Notes: generated by a model not told the origin, from the letters alone. A stretch of 43,493 nt of DNA from Saccharomonospora sp. CUA-673 (GCF_001942305.1 NZ_MKKE01000035.1:1-43493), one strand, 5' to 3'; counted from the first letter of the stretch, positions 1-8,171 are shown. Numbers and translations are program-made.

Positions 1-58
1 GAGACCTGCCCGCCGGCGAGGCACCGCTCACCCCAAGCGCAGATCCCACGCCCAAACC

Positions 59-184
59 GCCAACACAACGACGCGAAATGCCAACACGGCGACGCAGAAT
101 GCTGACACGGCGACACGGGGTGCCAACACGACGACGTGAACTGCCAACGCGCCGCCGCAGACTGCTGACACGGCAACACCAACG
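59..184. repeat. 21-bp tandem repeat array 1 (six units)
   Basis: Six head-to-tail units of exactly 21 bp start at 59, 80, 101, 122, 143 and 164. The shared core is GCCAACACGGCGACG followed by six variable bases, with some units reading GCTGACACGG. The same repeat in the same orientation recurs at 1150-1233, so the two arrays flank the dipeptidase gene. Each unit holds a GCC-N5-GGC dyad. There are no unique spacers and the units drift, so this is not a CRISPR. Positions 1-58 show nothing I can identify. Confidence 0.9.
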
Positions 185-200
185 CAGCCCCACGAACCCC

Positions 201-1034
201 CTACTCCAAACTCTCCCGAGAAATGGGAAAGTCGAAGTACTCATCGGGATAAGGCTCGTCCTCCAAGGTGAAGTGCCACCACTCCACCGGGTAATCACCG
301 AATCCGGCGTCGGCCATGATGTCGCGGAGGAGGAATCGGTTCTCGCGCACCTCGTCGGGGACGCCGGGGTATTCGGTGGCGGCGGTCTCGTCGAAGCAGT
401 CGAATCCGGTTCCCATGTCGACGGAGTTGTCGGGGAACCGCTGGTCCTGTGGGGCGTAGCATTCGACGAGCGGTTCGCCGGGCTTGTAGGGCCGCTGGGG
501 TTGCGCGGGGAGTTCGACGAGGGTGAGGTCGATGGTGCTGCCGCGGCTGTGTCCGGATTGTTCGGCGATGTACCCCTCGGGGAACAGGCGGTCCTTGTCG
601 ATGCGCGGGTAGAACTCGTCGCGCATGCGGTCGTTGCCGGGTTGTTGGGCCCAGCGGACGAAGTCGTCGACGGAGCGTTGCGGGCGGAAGCAGTCGTAGA
701 CCTTGAGGGTGTAGCCGTGGGACAGGGCGGCCTGTTGGGCGTCGCGGACTGCGTGGGCGGCGTCCTCGGTGAGCAGGCACAGGGGCTCTTCGTAACCGGT
801 GATCGGCCTGCCGACGAAGTTGTGGTGTCCGACGTAGCGGATCTCGTGCAGGATCGTCGGGTCGACGTCACTTAGTGCGACGAACGATTCCGGTGCGCGA
901 TCACCGCCGGTGGCCGGTGTCTTGTCCTCGGCGGCGGTGGCCGTGCCGACGGTCATTCCGCCGAGCAGGACGGCGGCGAGGACGCTCGATGCGACCCGTT
1001 TCCATGGCGAGTTGTGGTGCGAGGTCGGAGTCAT
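201..1034 (-). CDS. Secreted D-alanyl-D-alanine dipeptidase (VanX-like, peptidase M15D)
   Basis: Predicted 277-aa zinc D,D-dipeptidase that would hydrolyse D-Ala-D-Ala or related peptidoglycan dipeptides outside the cytoplasm. The family signature is clear: Arg117 in YDCFRPQ, zinc ligands His162 and Asp169 in SGHSRGSTIDL, and the catalytic Glu251 plus third ligand His254 in EWWHF. Residues 1-35 form a signal peptide (basic WKR, then a hydrophobic stretch ending ATAA). The ATG at 1034 was chosen because it places this signal peptide at the N-terminus; longer in-frame starts only translate the upstream repeat array. No vanH, vanA or vanRS neighbours are present, so a role in wall recycling or D-Ala-D-Ala scavenging is more likely than inducible glycopeptide resistance (inference). 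The gene stands alone between two copies of a 21-bp repeat array. Confidence 0.9.
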   Translation of the reverse strand: MTPTSHHNSPWKRVASSVLAAVLLGGMTVGTATAAEDKTPATGGDRAPESFVALSDVDPTILHEIRYVGHHNFVGRPITGYEEPLCLLTEDAAHAVRDAQQAALSHGYTLKVYDCFRPQRSVDDFVRWAQQPGNDRMRDEFYPRIDKDRLFPEGYIAEQSGHSRGSTIDLTLVELPAQPQRPYKPGEPLVECYAPQDQRFPDNSVDMGTGFDCFDETAATEYPGVPDEVRENRFLLRDIMADAGFGDYPVEWWHFTLEDEPYPDEYFDFPISRESLE

Positions 1035-1149
1035 GGCGGGCTTCTTAGCACCGCCGGCGGACCGCGACAAGACACCCGAATGCCGCAATGCATCCACTGT
1101 GGACGAACCACACCCTCGACGGGCCGAATGCCGATCTCGCGCACAGATC

Positions 1150-1233
1150 GCCAACACGGCGACGCGAGATGCCGACACGGCGACGTGCATTGCCGACACG
1201 GCGACGTGGGGTGCTGACACGGCGGCGTGGGGC
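1150..1233. repeat. 21-bp tandem repeat array 2 (four units)
   Basis: Four 21-bp units start at 1150, 1171, 1192 and 1213 and share the core GCCRACACGGCGACG with array 1. The array sits about 115 bp upstream of the dipeptidase start, in its probable 5' region. Its orientation matches array 1, so the gene lies between direct copies. Confidence 0.88.
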
Positions 1234-1234
1234 T

Positions 1235-1531
1235 CCTTGCGCGGCTGAGACGCATGTCACCGGGTTCGCCGTGCGGGAAAACCCGTTGGCAGGGGAAACC
1301 GTCGGTGTGCCAACCTAGACTCATCCGGGAACGACTCCGTGGTCCCGCCACGCCGTCATTCGCCGTACACCGTACGTTCTACCCGGTTTCCGCCTGCCGG
1401 GCATAGTTACGGCCTTCCGCGCGTTGGTCCCTCCGGGACGCTCGAGAGCTCCGCCGCGCCGGGCCGGACCGTGCCCACACGGCGGCAGCAACAGCACCAC
1501 TCGCCAGCTCCACGCGCACAAGGGGGACCGC
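1235..1531 (+). promoter_or_regulatory. Leader/promoter region of the MFS pump with an inverted repeat
   Basis: No gene is supported here. The notable element is a perfect inverted repeat, GTTGGCA at 1285-1291 and TGCCAAC at 1308-1314, with a 16-nt spacer. It could be an operator for a regulator of the downstream efflux gene or a leader hairpin. No convincing -35/-10 pair is visible. Confidence 0.35.
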
Positions 1532-3016
1532 ATGACCAACACTGCCCACGCCGACTCGGGGTCGGACCAGCCTGGGCAGCCCGACCACGGGGGCACCGAC
1601 GGCAGCGCCAACGCCGATCCGAAGGCGATGCTGTTGATCGGCATGCTCGTGGCGTCGGCGTTCGTCATGATCCTCAACGAGACGATCCTGAGCGTGGCGC
1701 TGCGCGACCTCAGCACCGAGCTGAACGTCACCACGACGACGGCCCAGTGGCTGACCAGCGGTTTCCTGCTCACCATGGCCGTGGTCATTCCCACCACGGG
1801 TTTCCTGCTCGAACGGTTCACCCCGCGGCAGGTTTTCCTCGCGTCGCTGACGTTGTTCAGCACGGGCACCCTCGTGTCGGCGCTCGCGCCGGCGTTCGGC
1901 GTGCTGCTCACGGGCCGGGTGATCCAGGCGTGCGGCACCGCGGTGATGATCCCGCTGCTGATGACGTCGGTGATGCGCCTGGTGCCCGAGGAACGCCGCG
2001 GGTCGACGATGGGCACGATCAGCATCGTCATCGCCGTCGCTCCCGCGCTCGGTCCCACGATCGGCGGTGCGATCCTCTCCGGCCTCGGCTGGCGGTGGAT
2101 GTTCTGGCTGGTGCTGCCGCTGTCCGTGGGTGCCCTGTTGATCGGCGCCAAGTGGCTGGATCTGCACAGCGAGACGCGCCGGGTTCCGCTCGACGTGTTC
2201 TCGGTGATCCTGTCCGCGCTCGGCTTCGGCGGTCTGCTGTACGGGCTCTCGTCGATCGGCGAGGGCGGCGGCGAGCACCTGGTGCCGCCGTGGCTGCCGA
2301 TCGTCCTCGGCGCCGTCGCGTTGGCGGTGTTCGTGCGCCGGCAGCTCCGCCTGCAGCGGGCGGACCGGGCTCTGCTGGACCTACGTCCGTTCGCCATCCG
2401 CGACTTCGTCGTGTCCCTGACGCTGACGGGTCTGCTGTTCATGTGCCTGCTCGGGGTGGCGTCGATCCTGCTGCCGCTGTATCTGCAGGAGGTCATCGGC
2501 GTGTCGACGTTCCAGAGCGGACTGGCCGTGCTGCCCGGCGGTCTCGTCCTGGGTCTGCTCGGCCGTCCGGTGGGTGCGCTGTACGACCGGGTGGGCCCGC
2601 GCCCGCTGGTCATCCCCGGCACGGTCGCCATGGCGGCGGGCCTGTGGCTCTACACGACGCTCGGCCCTGGCTCGTCCATGCTCACCGTGGTCGTCTACCA
2701 CGTGATCATGATGACCGGTCTCGCGCTGATGATGACGCCGTTGATGACGCAGGCGCTCGGCTCGTTGACCCACCACCTGCACTCGCACGGCAGCGCGATC
2801 CTGGCGACGCTGCAGCAGGTCGCGGGCGCGTTCGGCACGGCCGTGTTCATCACCGTCGCCACGCTCGGCAGCGCCGTGGGCGCCGTGCGACCGGACGCCG
2901 ACGGCCTGCGCGTGGCGTTCATGGGCGCCGGCGTGATCGGCCTGATCGCGGTCGGCACGTCACTGCTGCTCAGCAAGGAGAAGGCGCACGCCGAGGGCGG
3001 CGCCCCCGTCCACTGA
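1532..3016 (+). CDS. MFS drug-efflux transporter, DHA2 (EmrB/QacA-like) family
   Basis: A 494-aa integral membrane protein, the usual length for 14-TM proton-drug antiporters. After a hydrophilic, Gly/Asp-rich N-terminus of about 35 residues, the first helix leads into TAQWLTSGFLLTMAVVIPTTGF, the hallmark of EmrB/QacA proteins. The antiporter motif C-like segment follows as IAVAPALGPTIGGAIL. The ATG at 1532 is preceded by a purine-rich AGGGGGA, whereas upstream in-frame codons translate into Arg/Pro-rich noise. Substrates cannot be read from sequence, and no TetR or MarR regulator is adjacent. It is monocistronic and converges with the DJ-1/PfpI gene, leaving only 14 bp between the stop codons. 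Confidence 0.9.
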   Translation: MTNTAHADSGSDQPGQPDHGGTDGSANADPKAMLLIGMLVASAFVMILNETILSVALRDLSTELNVTTTTAQWLTSGFLLTMAVVIPTTGFLLERFTPRQVFLASLTLFSTGTLVSALAPAFGVLLTGRVIQACGTAVMIPLLMTSVMRLVPEERRGSTMGTISIVIAVAPALGPTIGGAILSGLGWRWMFWLVLPLSVGALLIGAKWLDLHSETRRVPLDVFSVILSALGFGGLLYGLSSIGEGGGEHLVPPWLPIVLGAVALAVFVRRQLRLQRADRALLDLRPFAIRDFVVSLTLTGLLFMCLLGVASILLPLYLQEVIGVSTFQSGLAVLPGGLVLGLLGRPVGALYDRVGPRPLVIPGTVAMAAGLWLYTTLGPGSSMLTVVVYHVIMMTGLALMMTPLMTQALGSLTHHLHSHGSAILATLQQVAGAFGTAVFITVATLGSAVGAVRPDADGLRVAFMGAGVIGLIAVGTSLLLSKEKAHAEGGAPVH

Positions 3017-3030
3017 GCCCGGTGCGGTGA

Positions 3031-3726
3031 CTACCCACGCAGGTGCCGGAGGGCGGCGTCGACGAGCGGGCGGCGGGCCTGCCGGGTCCGCTCGCCGATG
3101 GCTGCGGCGGCCTCGGCACCGAAGCCGTCCGGGGTTCCGCTGTCGAACGGCGGCGCGGGGTCGTATTCGAGTCGCAGCTGCACCTCGCGGGCGACGTCCT
3201 CGCCGGCGATCTCCGCGGCGAGTGTCAGGCCGAAGTCGATGCCGGCCGTGATGCCGCCGCCGGTGATGACGTTCCCGTCGACCACGACCCGCTCGGACAC
3301 CGCCGCGACGCCGAACTCGGCCAGCATCGGCAGCGACGCCCAGTGGGTCGTCGCCCGTCTACCCGTCAACAGTCCCGCCGCGGCGAGGACGAACGAACCC
3401 GTGCACACCGACGTCACCCACCGCGCGCCCCGCGCCTGACGGCGGACGAACTCGAGGACCGCGTCGTCGGTCAACACCTCGAACGCGCCCTGCCCACCCG
3501 GCACGAGCAGCAGGTCCGCCTGTGGGGCCTCGTCGAACGTCACCGTCGGTATGATCGACCAGCCGCCGTCGCACCGCACGGGATCGGTGGTGCGCCACGC
3601 GAGATCCAGCACCACCCCGGGCGTCGCCGACAGCACCTGCGCGGGTCCCGTCAGGTCGAGCTGGGTGAGGTTCGGCAGCAACACCGCCACCGCACGGACC
3701 GCCGCGGGTTCCGTCGACTCGCTCAT
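3031..3726 (-). CDS. DJ-1/PfpI family protein (isonitrile hydratase-like)
   Basis: A 231-aa protein with a single DJ-1/PfpI (type 1 glutamine amidotransferase-like) domain. The nucleophile elbow is the Cys in TSVCTGSFVLAAAGLL, followed by TGRRATTHW, a pattern typical of the InhA isonitrile hydratase / AraC-N-terminal-like subgroup. An N-terminal LLPNLTQLDLTGPAQVL matches the first strand and helix of this group. There is no C-terminal AraC HTH, so it is an enzyme-like stand-alone form and not a regulator. The ATG at 3726 gives the expected length. It is divergent from the tetronate operon, and the 141-bp gap between them contains the candidate operator at 3796-3822. A link to that operon is possible but unsupported. 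Confidence 0.8.
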   Translation of the reverse strand: MSESTEPAAVRAVAVLLPNLTQLDLTGPAQVLSATPGVVLDLAWRTTDPVRCDGGWSIIPTVTFDEAPQADLLLVPGGQGAFEVLTDDAVLEFVRRQARGARWVTSVCTGSFVLAAAGLLTGRRATTHWASLPMLAEFGVAAVSERVVVDGNVITGGGITAGIDFGLTLAAEIAGEDVAREVQLRLEYDPAPPFDSGTPDGFGAEAAAAIGERTRQARRPLVDAALRHLRG

Positions 3727-3795
3727 GCCGGCCAGCCTGCCAGCGCCGAAACCGACCCCGACACAGGGCTTCACTCCGGCGGCGTAGTGTGCCAT

Positions 3796-3822
3796 CTTGT
3801 CCGTACAGCTTATGCGTACAAG
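3796..3822. promoter_or_regulatory. Candidate operator (imperfect palindrome) upstream of the tetronate operon
   Basis: A 27-bp imperfect inverted repeat begins CTTGTCCG and ends CGTACAAG, with 9 of 13 arm positions paired. TTGT/ACAA half-sites with inner GT and AC pairs resemble GntR-superfamily operators. It lies 46 bp upstream of the permease GTG start. The GntR-type gene at 7245 is the obvious candidate ligand (inference). Confidence 0.45.
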
Positions 3823-3867
3823 TGCCGGTGCACGGGGTGTGTGCCGGGAGCCGACAAGGAGGCCGGC

Positions 3868-4857
3868 GTGAGCACACTGGAGACATCGCGCGTTCCCCTG
3901 TTCGCCACGATGCAACGCATCCCCGGCGGGTTGATGCTGATCCCGCTGGTCCTGGGGGCATTGACGGGAACGTTCGCGCCGGGCTTCCTCGAGATGGGCA
4001 GCTTCACGACGGCCCTGCTGGCCGACAGTGCGCTGCCGCTGATCGCGCTGCTGATCTTCGCCACGGGTACGCAGGTGAGCGCGCGTACCGGTGGTCCGAT
4101 CCTCGCGACCGCGGGCACGTTGCTGCTGATGAAGAGCCTGATCCCGGCGGGTCTGGCCGTGCTGCTGGGCCTGTGGGTCGGTCTCGACGGGGTGCTCGGC
4201 ATCTCGTTGCTCGCGCTGCTGGCCGCGGTCGACAACAGCAACGGCGGACTGTGGCTCGCGTTCACCGGTCAGTACGGCGACGAACGGGACCGCGGCGCCT
4301 ACATCGCCAGCGCCATCAACGACGGTCCGTTCCTGACGTTGCTGTTCCTCGGCGCCTCCGGCCTGGGCGACATCCCGTTCCTGGCGCTCGTCGGCGCGAT
4401 CGTGCCGTTCCTGCTCGGCGTGCTCGTCGGCAACATCGACGCCGAGTGGCGCCGGGTCGTCAAGCCGGTGCCGAACATCGTCATCCCGTTCTTCGCGTTC
4501 GCGCTCGGCACGGCCATCGATCTCGGGGACATCGTCACCGGCGGCATCAGCGGCCTCGTGCTCGGCGTGATCGTCGCCCCGGTCACCGGTTTCTTCGTCT
4601 ACCTCGGCTACCGCTTCCTGTTGCGTCGCGGTGCGATGTCGGGCATCGGGTTCGCGGCGGGCACGACGGCCGGCAACGCGATCGCCACGCCGGCGGTCGT
4701 CGCGGCGGCCGACCCGACGTTCCAGCAGTACGTGGGCACGGCGACCGCGCAGATCGCCGCCTCGGCGCTGGTCACGGCGATCCTTGCGCCCGTCATCGCG
4801 GCGTACATGCTGAAGCGGGCAGGGGTCCTCAAGCCGAACCCGACGGAGGCCGTGTGA
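3868..4857 (+). CDS. KdgT-like 2-keto-3-deoxygluconate/acid-sugar permease
   Basis: A 329-aa hydrophobic protein of the KdgT permease family, whose E. coli member has about the same size. Family stretches are MQRIPGGLMLIPLVLGAL near the N-terminus, AAVDNSNGGLWLAFTGQYGD in the middle, and AGTTAGNAIATPAVVAAADP toward the end. GTG at 3868 is the start, with AAGGAGG at 3855-3861 just upstream. It is the first gene of an operon with a DUF1537 kinase and a PdxA2 homologue, so the likely substrate is a four-carbon acid sugar such as threonate or erythronate and not KDG itself (inference from context). Its TGA overlaps the next GTG. Confidence 0.9.
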   Translation: MSTLETSRVPLFATMQRIPGGLMLIPLVLGALTGTFAPGFLEMGSFTTALLADSALPLIALLIFATGTQVSARTGGPILATAGTLLLMKSLIPAGLAVLLGLWVGLDGVLGISLLALLAAVDNSNGGLWLAFTGQYGDERDRGAYIASAINDGPFLTLLFLGASGLGDIPFLALVGAIVPFLLGVLVGNIDAEWRRVVKPVPNIVIPFFAFALGTAIDLGDIVTGGISGLVLGVIVAPVTGFFVYLGYRFLLRRGAMSGIGFAAGTTAGNAIATPAVVAAADPTFQQYVGTATAQIAASALVTAILAPVIAAYMLKRAGVLKPNPTEAV

Positions 4858-4943
4858 ACGAGAATTGCGGAGCCTGCGGAGCTGCGTTCACTAAGGCCGA
4901 CCGGGTGCGGGCGTCCCGCAGGACACTGGAGGCCGTGTGAACG
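4845..4943. repeat. Duplicated 16-bp stop/start junction (direct repeat, 83-bp offset)
   Basis: GGAGGCCGTGTGAACG occurs at 4845-4860 and again at 4928-4943. Each copy carries a GGAGG ribosome binding site, the codons Ala-Val-stop and an overlapping GTG start. The first copy ends the permease gene; the second begins the kinase gene. The segment between them encodes a 28-aa ORF. The layout looks like a local duplication or insertion at a translational-coupling junction. Confidence 0.85.
4854..4940 (+). CDS. Small 28-aa ORF between permease and kinase genes (uncertain)
   Basis: A 29-codon reading frame (28 aa plus stop) starts at GTG 4854, overlapping the permease TGA, and ends at TGA 4940, overlapping the kinase GTG. 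The GGAGG at 4845-4849 is positioned four bases before the start, exactly as for the kinase. The peptide begins VNENCGACGAAFTKADRVRA, contains a CGAC (CxxC) pair and a basic C-terminal half. I do not recognise it. It may be a genuine small protein, a coupling cistron that carries ribosomes across an inserted 83-bp segment, or a by-product of the duplication. Confidence 0.4.
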   Translation: MNENCGACGAAFTKADRVRASRRTLEAV

Positions 4944-6172
4944 CTGAGATGCTGATCGTGGCGGACGACGTCACGGGGGCTGCGGACACGGCGGTGCAGT
5001 TCGCCGGTGCGGGCCGGCCGGCCGAGTTGCGGCTGCGGCCGGGTGCGAGCGATGCCCGGGTGGTCGCGGTCAGCACGGATTCGCGGGCCTGCTCGGACGT
5101 CGACGCCGCGGCCCGGGTGCGCGCGGCGATCGCGGACACCCCGGCAGCCCGGGTGTTCAAGAAGATCGATTCGACGGTGCGCGGTCCGATCCGCGCGGAG
5201 ATCGACGCGGCGCTCGACGCACTGGCTCAGGTCGCCGGGCCGGACGTGGTGGCCGTCGTGTGTCCCGCGTTCCCGGGGGTTGGCCGCACGATTGCCGACG
5301 GGACGTTGTCGGTCGACGGCACCCCGGTGGCGGAGACGTCGGTGGGCCGGGACCCGGTCACCCCGGTGACGAGCAGCCACGTCCCGACGTTGCTGGGCGC
5401 GCCGGGGCTGCGCCTGGATCCCGCGGACGGGCCGGCCGAGCATGCGGCGCAGCTGCGGAAGGCGGGCCGGGTCGTCGTGGTCGACGCGGAGACCGACGCC
5501 GATCTCGACCGCATCGCCCTCGCCATCGACGAACTCGGCGACCGTGCGCTGCCGGTCGGCGCCGCGGGTCTCGCGGGCGCGCTGGCACGACTGCGCGGCT
5601 CCTCCGCCGCCACCGAGAAGCCGGATCCCACACCGTCCTCCGATGTGGACGGACCCGCCCTGGTGGTCGTGACGAGTCTGCATTCGGCGTCCCGGTCGCA
5701 GGTCCGCGCGCTGGCCGACGCCGGTGCCGCGCACCACGAGCCGGCGCCGGAGGCGATGCTCGACGACGACGCCTGGGAGACGTTCGCCGCGACGCTGTCG
5801 ACGAACCCCGACGCGGAGGTCGTCGTGCTCAGCGCTCCCGAGCGGCAGGCGGACGGCCCGGAATCCGTTCCCCCGCCGGTCGTGGCGCAACGACTCGCCG
5901 ACGCCGCGGCGCGGCTGGTGCGGACCACCTCCCCCGCCGGGCTCGTCGTCACAGGCGGCGACGGTGCCCGCGCGGTGCTGGAACGCCTCGACGGCATCGG
6001 CATTCGACTGTCCACAGGCGACGCCGAGGTGGGGCCGGGCGTGGCGGTGGGATCCGTCGTCGGCGGTGCCTCGCACGGTCTGGCCGTGGCGACGAAGGCC
6101 GGTGGATTCGGCGAACCCGACGTGTTGATCAGGGCCGCGCGTGCGGTCCGCGGAAGAAGGAGTACCCGTTGA
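4937..6172 (+). CDS. Four-carbon acid sugar kinase (DUF1537, DtnK/OtnK-like)
   Basis: A 411-aa kinase of the DUF1537 family, which phosphorylates D-threonate, D-erythronate or related acid sugars at C4. The N-terminal substrate domain begins MLIVADDVTGAADTAVQFA, the family's DD.TGA motif, and continues with FKKIDSTVRGPIRAEI, also diagnostic. The C-terminal nucleotide-binding domain has LVVTGGDGARAVLERL and a glycine-rich VGSVVGGASHGLAVATK. The GTG at 4937 overlaps the preceding TGA and has a TGGAGG just upstream; an internal ATG at 4949 is the alternative but sits too far from that site. Its product feeds the following PdxA2 homologue; the two overlap by TTGA. Confidence 0.9.
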   Translation: MNAEMLIVADDVTGAADTAVQFAGAGRPAELRLRPGASDARVVAVSTDSRACSDVDAAARVRAAIADTPAARVFKKIDSTVRGPIRAEIDAALDALAQVAGPDVVAVVCPAFPGVGRTIADGTLSVDGTPVAETSVGRDPVTPVTSSHVPTLLGAPGLRLDPADGPAEHAAQLRKAGRVVVVDAETDADLDRIALAIDELGDRALPVGAAGLAGALARLRGSSAATEKPDPTPSSDVDGPALVVVTSLHSASRSQVRALADAGAAHHEPAPEAMLDDDAWETFAATLSTNPDAEVVVLSAPERQADGPESVPPPVVAQRLADAAARLVRTTSPAGLVVTGGDGARAVLERLDGIGIRLSTGDAEVGPGVAVGSVVGGASHGLAVATKAGGFGEPDVLIRAARAVRGRRSTR

Positions 6173-7215
6173 ACCAGCAGCAGGTGCCCACGCTGGCAGT
6201 GACCCTCGGTGATGTGGCCGGTATCGGCCCGGAGATCACGGCTCGGACGCTGCTCGAGCACGACGAGCTGCGCGCAGCGTGCCGGCCCGTGGTGATCGGC
6301 GATGCGGATGCGCTGCGCCGCGCCGTGACCGACGTGCTCGGCGGTGACGCGAGTGTGGTGCGTGTCGTCGACAGTCCGGCCGAGGCGACGAACGATCCGC
6401 GCACCATCGAGGTCGTCCAGGACGGACCGTCGCTGGGGCACGTGCCCTACGGCGAGCTCAGCGCCGACGCCGGGGACGGGGCGGCGCGGTTCGTGATGCG
6501 GGCGTGCGCGCTCGCGCGGGCCGGTGAGGTCGACGGCATCGTCACGGCCCCGCTGAACAAGGCCGCCATGCACGCGGGCGGACATCAGTGGCCGGGCCAC
6601 ACGGAACTGTTGGCGCACGAGTTCGGCGTCGAGAACTTCAGCCTCGTGCTGTCGGCGGGCGAGCTGTACTTCTTCCACCTGACGACGCACGTGTCGCTGC
6701 GGGACGCGATCACCGGGGTCGACGCGGAGCGGACCGACAACGTGCTGCGGCTCGTCGGCTCGTTCGCGCGGGCGCTCGGCAAGCCGGACGAGGCGATCGG
6801 CGTCGCGGGCCTCAACCCGCATGCCGGGGAGAACCGCCTGTTCGGCGACGAGGACGCCGACGTCCTGGAGCCGGCGGTGCAGAGGGCACGGGAGGCCGGC
6901 ATCAACGCCGTCGGACCGTTGCCTGCGGACGCGCTGATCCCGCAGGCGGTGAAGGGCACGTGGAAGTTCGTCGTGGTCTGCTACCACGACCAGGGACATG
7001 CGCCGTTCAAGGCGGTGTACGGCGACGACGGTGTGAACATCACGGTCGGCCTGCCGGTGGTGCGCGTGTCGGTGGACCACGGCACGGCGTTCGACATCGC
7101 GGGCAAGGGCATCGCGCGCGAGGCGAGCCTGGTGCTGGCGGCACGCCGGGCGGCCGAGCTCGCGCCGGGGTGGCACCAGGTGTGGGAGACGGCGAAGGCG
7201 GGTTCGGCCTCGTGA
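6169..7215 (+). CDS. 4-phosphothreonate/4-phosphoerythronate dehydrogenase (PdxA2)
   Basis: A 348-aa PdxA-family NAD-dependent oxidative decarboxylase. In DUF1537 operons the PdxA2 branch converts 4-phospho-tetronates to dihydroxyacetone phosphate and CO2. Divalent-metal histidines are visible in WPGHTELLAHEF, FHLTTHVSL and CYHDQGHAPFKA. The N-terminal TLGDVAGIGPEI and the C-terminal VSVDHGTAFDIAGKG are also family signatures. The start is TTG at 6169, whose TG is shared with the kinase TGA, and AAGGAG at 6157-6162 is well spaced; a GTG at 6184 is possible. Context makes a catabolic role much likelier than pyridoxine synthesis, since no other pdx genes are nearby. Confidence 0.9.
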   Translation: MNQQQVPTLAVTLGDVAGIGPEITARTLLEHDELRAACRPVVIGDADALRRAVTDVLGGDASVVRVVDSPAEATNDPRTIEVVQDGPSLGHVPYGELSADAGDGAARFVMRACALARAGEVDGIVTAPLNKAAMHAGGHQWPGHTELLAHEFGVENFSLVLSAGELYFFHLTTHVSLRDAITGVDAERTDNVLRLVGSFARALGKPDEAIGVAGLNPHAGENRLFGDEDADVLEPAVQRAREAGINAVGPLPADALIPQAVKGTWKFVVVCYHDQGHAPFKAVYGDDGVNITVGLPVVRVSVDHGTAFDIAGKGIAREASLVLAARRAAELAPGWHQVWETAKAGSAS

Positions 7216-7244
7216 GGCCCGCCGGGTTCGTAGACTGAGTCGCT

Positions 7245-8159
7245 ATGGGCGTCGACCGCAGCACGCGCGCACCGCTGCATCAGCAGGTCGCGGACACGTT
7301 GCGCCAGGAGATCCTCGGCCACGACATCGCGCCGGGCGATGCGTTGCCGAGTGAGGCCGCCCTGTGTGAACGGTTCGGCGTGGCGCGCAGTGTGGTGCGG
7401 CAGGCCGTCGCCGGGTTGGCGGCCGACGGGCTGGTGACGCGGCGGCAGGGCAGGCCCACGATCGTCGCGCCGCCCACGGAGTACCGCCGGCTGGTGCAGC
7501 GCGCGACGGGCATGTTCGAGCAGTTCGCGCGGCGCGGTCATGCGCTGCGGACGACGGTGCGCGAGCTCGTGCCGGCCGACCCGCCGACGGAGGTGCGCGA
7601 GTTCCTCGGCACCGCCGACGCGTTGCGCCTGGAACGGGTCCGGCTCGTGGACGAGGAACCGTTGTCGTACGTACGCACGTGGCTGCCGACGGAACGGGTG
7701 CCGGGACTCGCGGCCGACGATCTGACGGACGCGTCGCTGCATCGGCTGCTGTCCCGGGTGTACGGGCTGCGGCCGATGCGCGGCGCGCGGCGGGTGCATG
7801 CGGTGGCCGCGGACGACAAACTGGCGGCCGAACTGCGCGTGGATCCCGGCGGTCCACTGTTGTTGCTCGAGGGCGGCACGACCGATCAGAACGACCGTCC
7901 GCTGGAATGGTTCAGCGCCTGGCACCGCGCCGATCGCGTCGCCTTCGACATCGATGTCTCCGACACGATGGAAACGCGACTGGGCTCCCCCGCCGGCACG
8001 GTGAGCGAGCCGGAGGCGCAGGGCGCTGCGAGTGCGCCGCGTGGTTCGGGTGGTTCGGGCGCTCCGGGTGGTCCGGACCTGGATCGCGCCGACCTCGGGC
8101 CGGCCGAGTTGAACCGCGCCCGCACCCTGCTGGCGGAACTGCAGCGCATCCTCGGCTGA
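7245..8159 (+). CDS. GntR-family regulator, HutC subfamily (UTRA domain)
   Basis: A 304-aa transcription factor. Residues 7-75 form the winged helix (APLHQQVADTLRQEI, then the recognition region LCERFGVARSVVRQAVAGL). Residues 85-235 form a UTRA ligand-binding domain with EPLSYVRTWLP and PLEWFSAWHRADRVAF. The C-terminus adds a Gly/Ser/Pro-rich linker (GSGGSGAPGG) and a short helix, longer than the usual 240-250 aa of the family. It lies 29 bp downstream of pdxA2 in the same direction, so it probably controls the tetronate operon, with the palindrome at 3796-3822 as the likely operator (inference). Confidence 0.88.
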   Translation: MGVDRSTRAPLHQQVADTLRQEILGHDIAPGDALPSEAALCERFGVARSVVRQAVAGLAADGLVTRRQGRPTIVAPPTEYRRLVQRATGMFEQFARRGHALRTTVRELVPADPPTEVREFLGTADALRLERVRLVDEEPLSYVRTWLPTERVPGLAADDLTDASLHRLLSRVYGLRPMRGARRVHAVAADDKLAAELRVDPGGPLLLLEGGTTDQNDRPLEWFSAWHRADRVAFDIDVSDTMETRLGSPAGTVSEPEAQGAASAPRGSGGSGAPGGPDLDRADLGPAELNRARTLLAELQRILG

Positions 8160-8171
8160 CGCCTCCGCCTA

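Noticed and set aside
59..184. CRISPR-like array
   Set aside because: Units are 21 bp head to tail with no constant spacer interval or unique spacers, and no cas genes are present.
201..1034. Glycopeptide resistance cluster
   Set aside because: Only the VanX-like dipeptidase is present; vanH, vanA-type ligase and VanRS are absent.
6169..7215. Vitamin B6 biosynthetic PdxA
   Set aside because: The operon partners (DUF1537 kinase, KdgT-like permease) identify the catabolic PdxA2 type.
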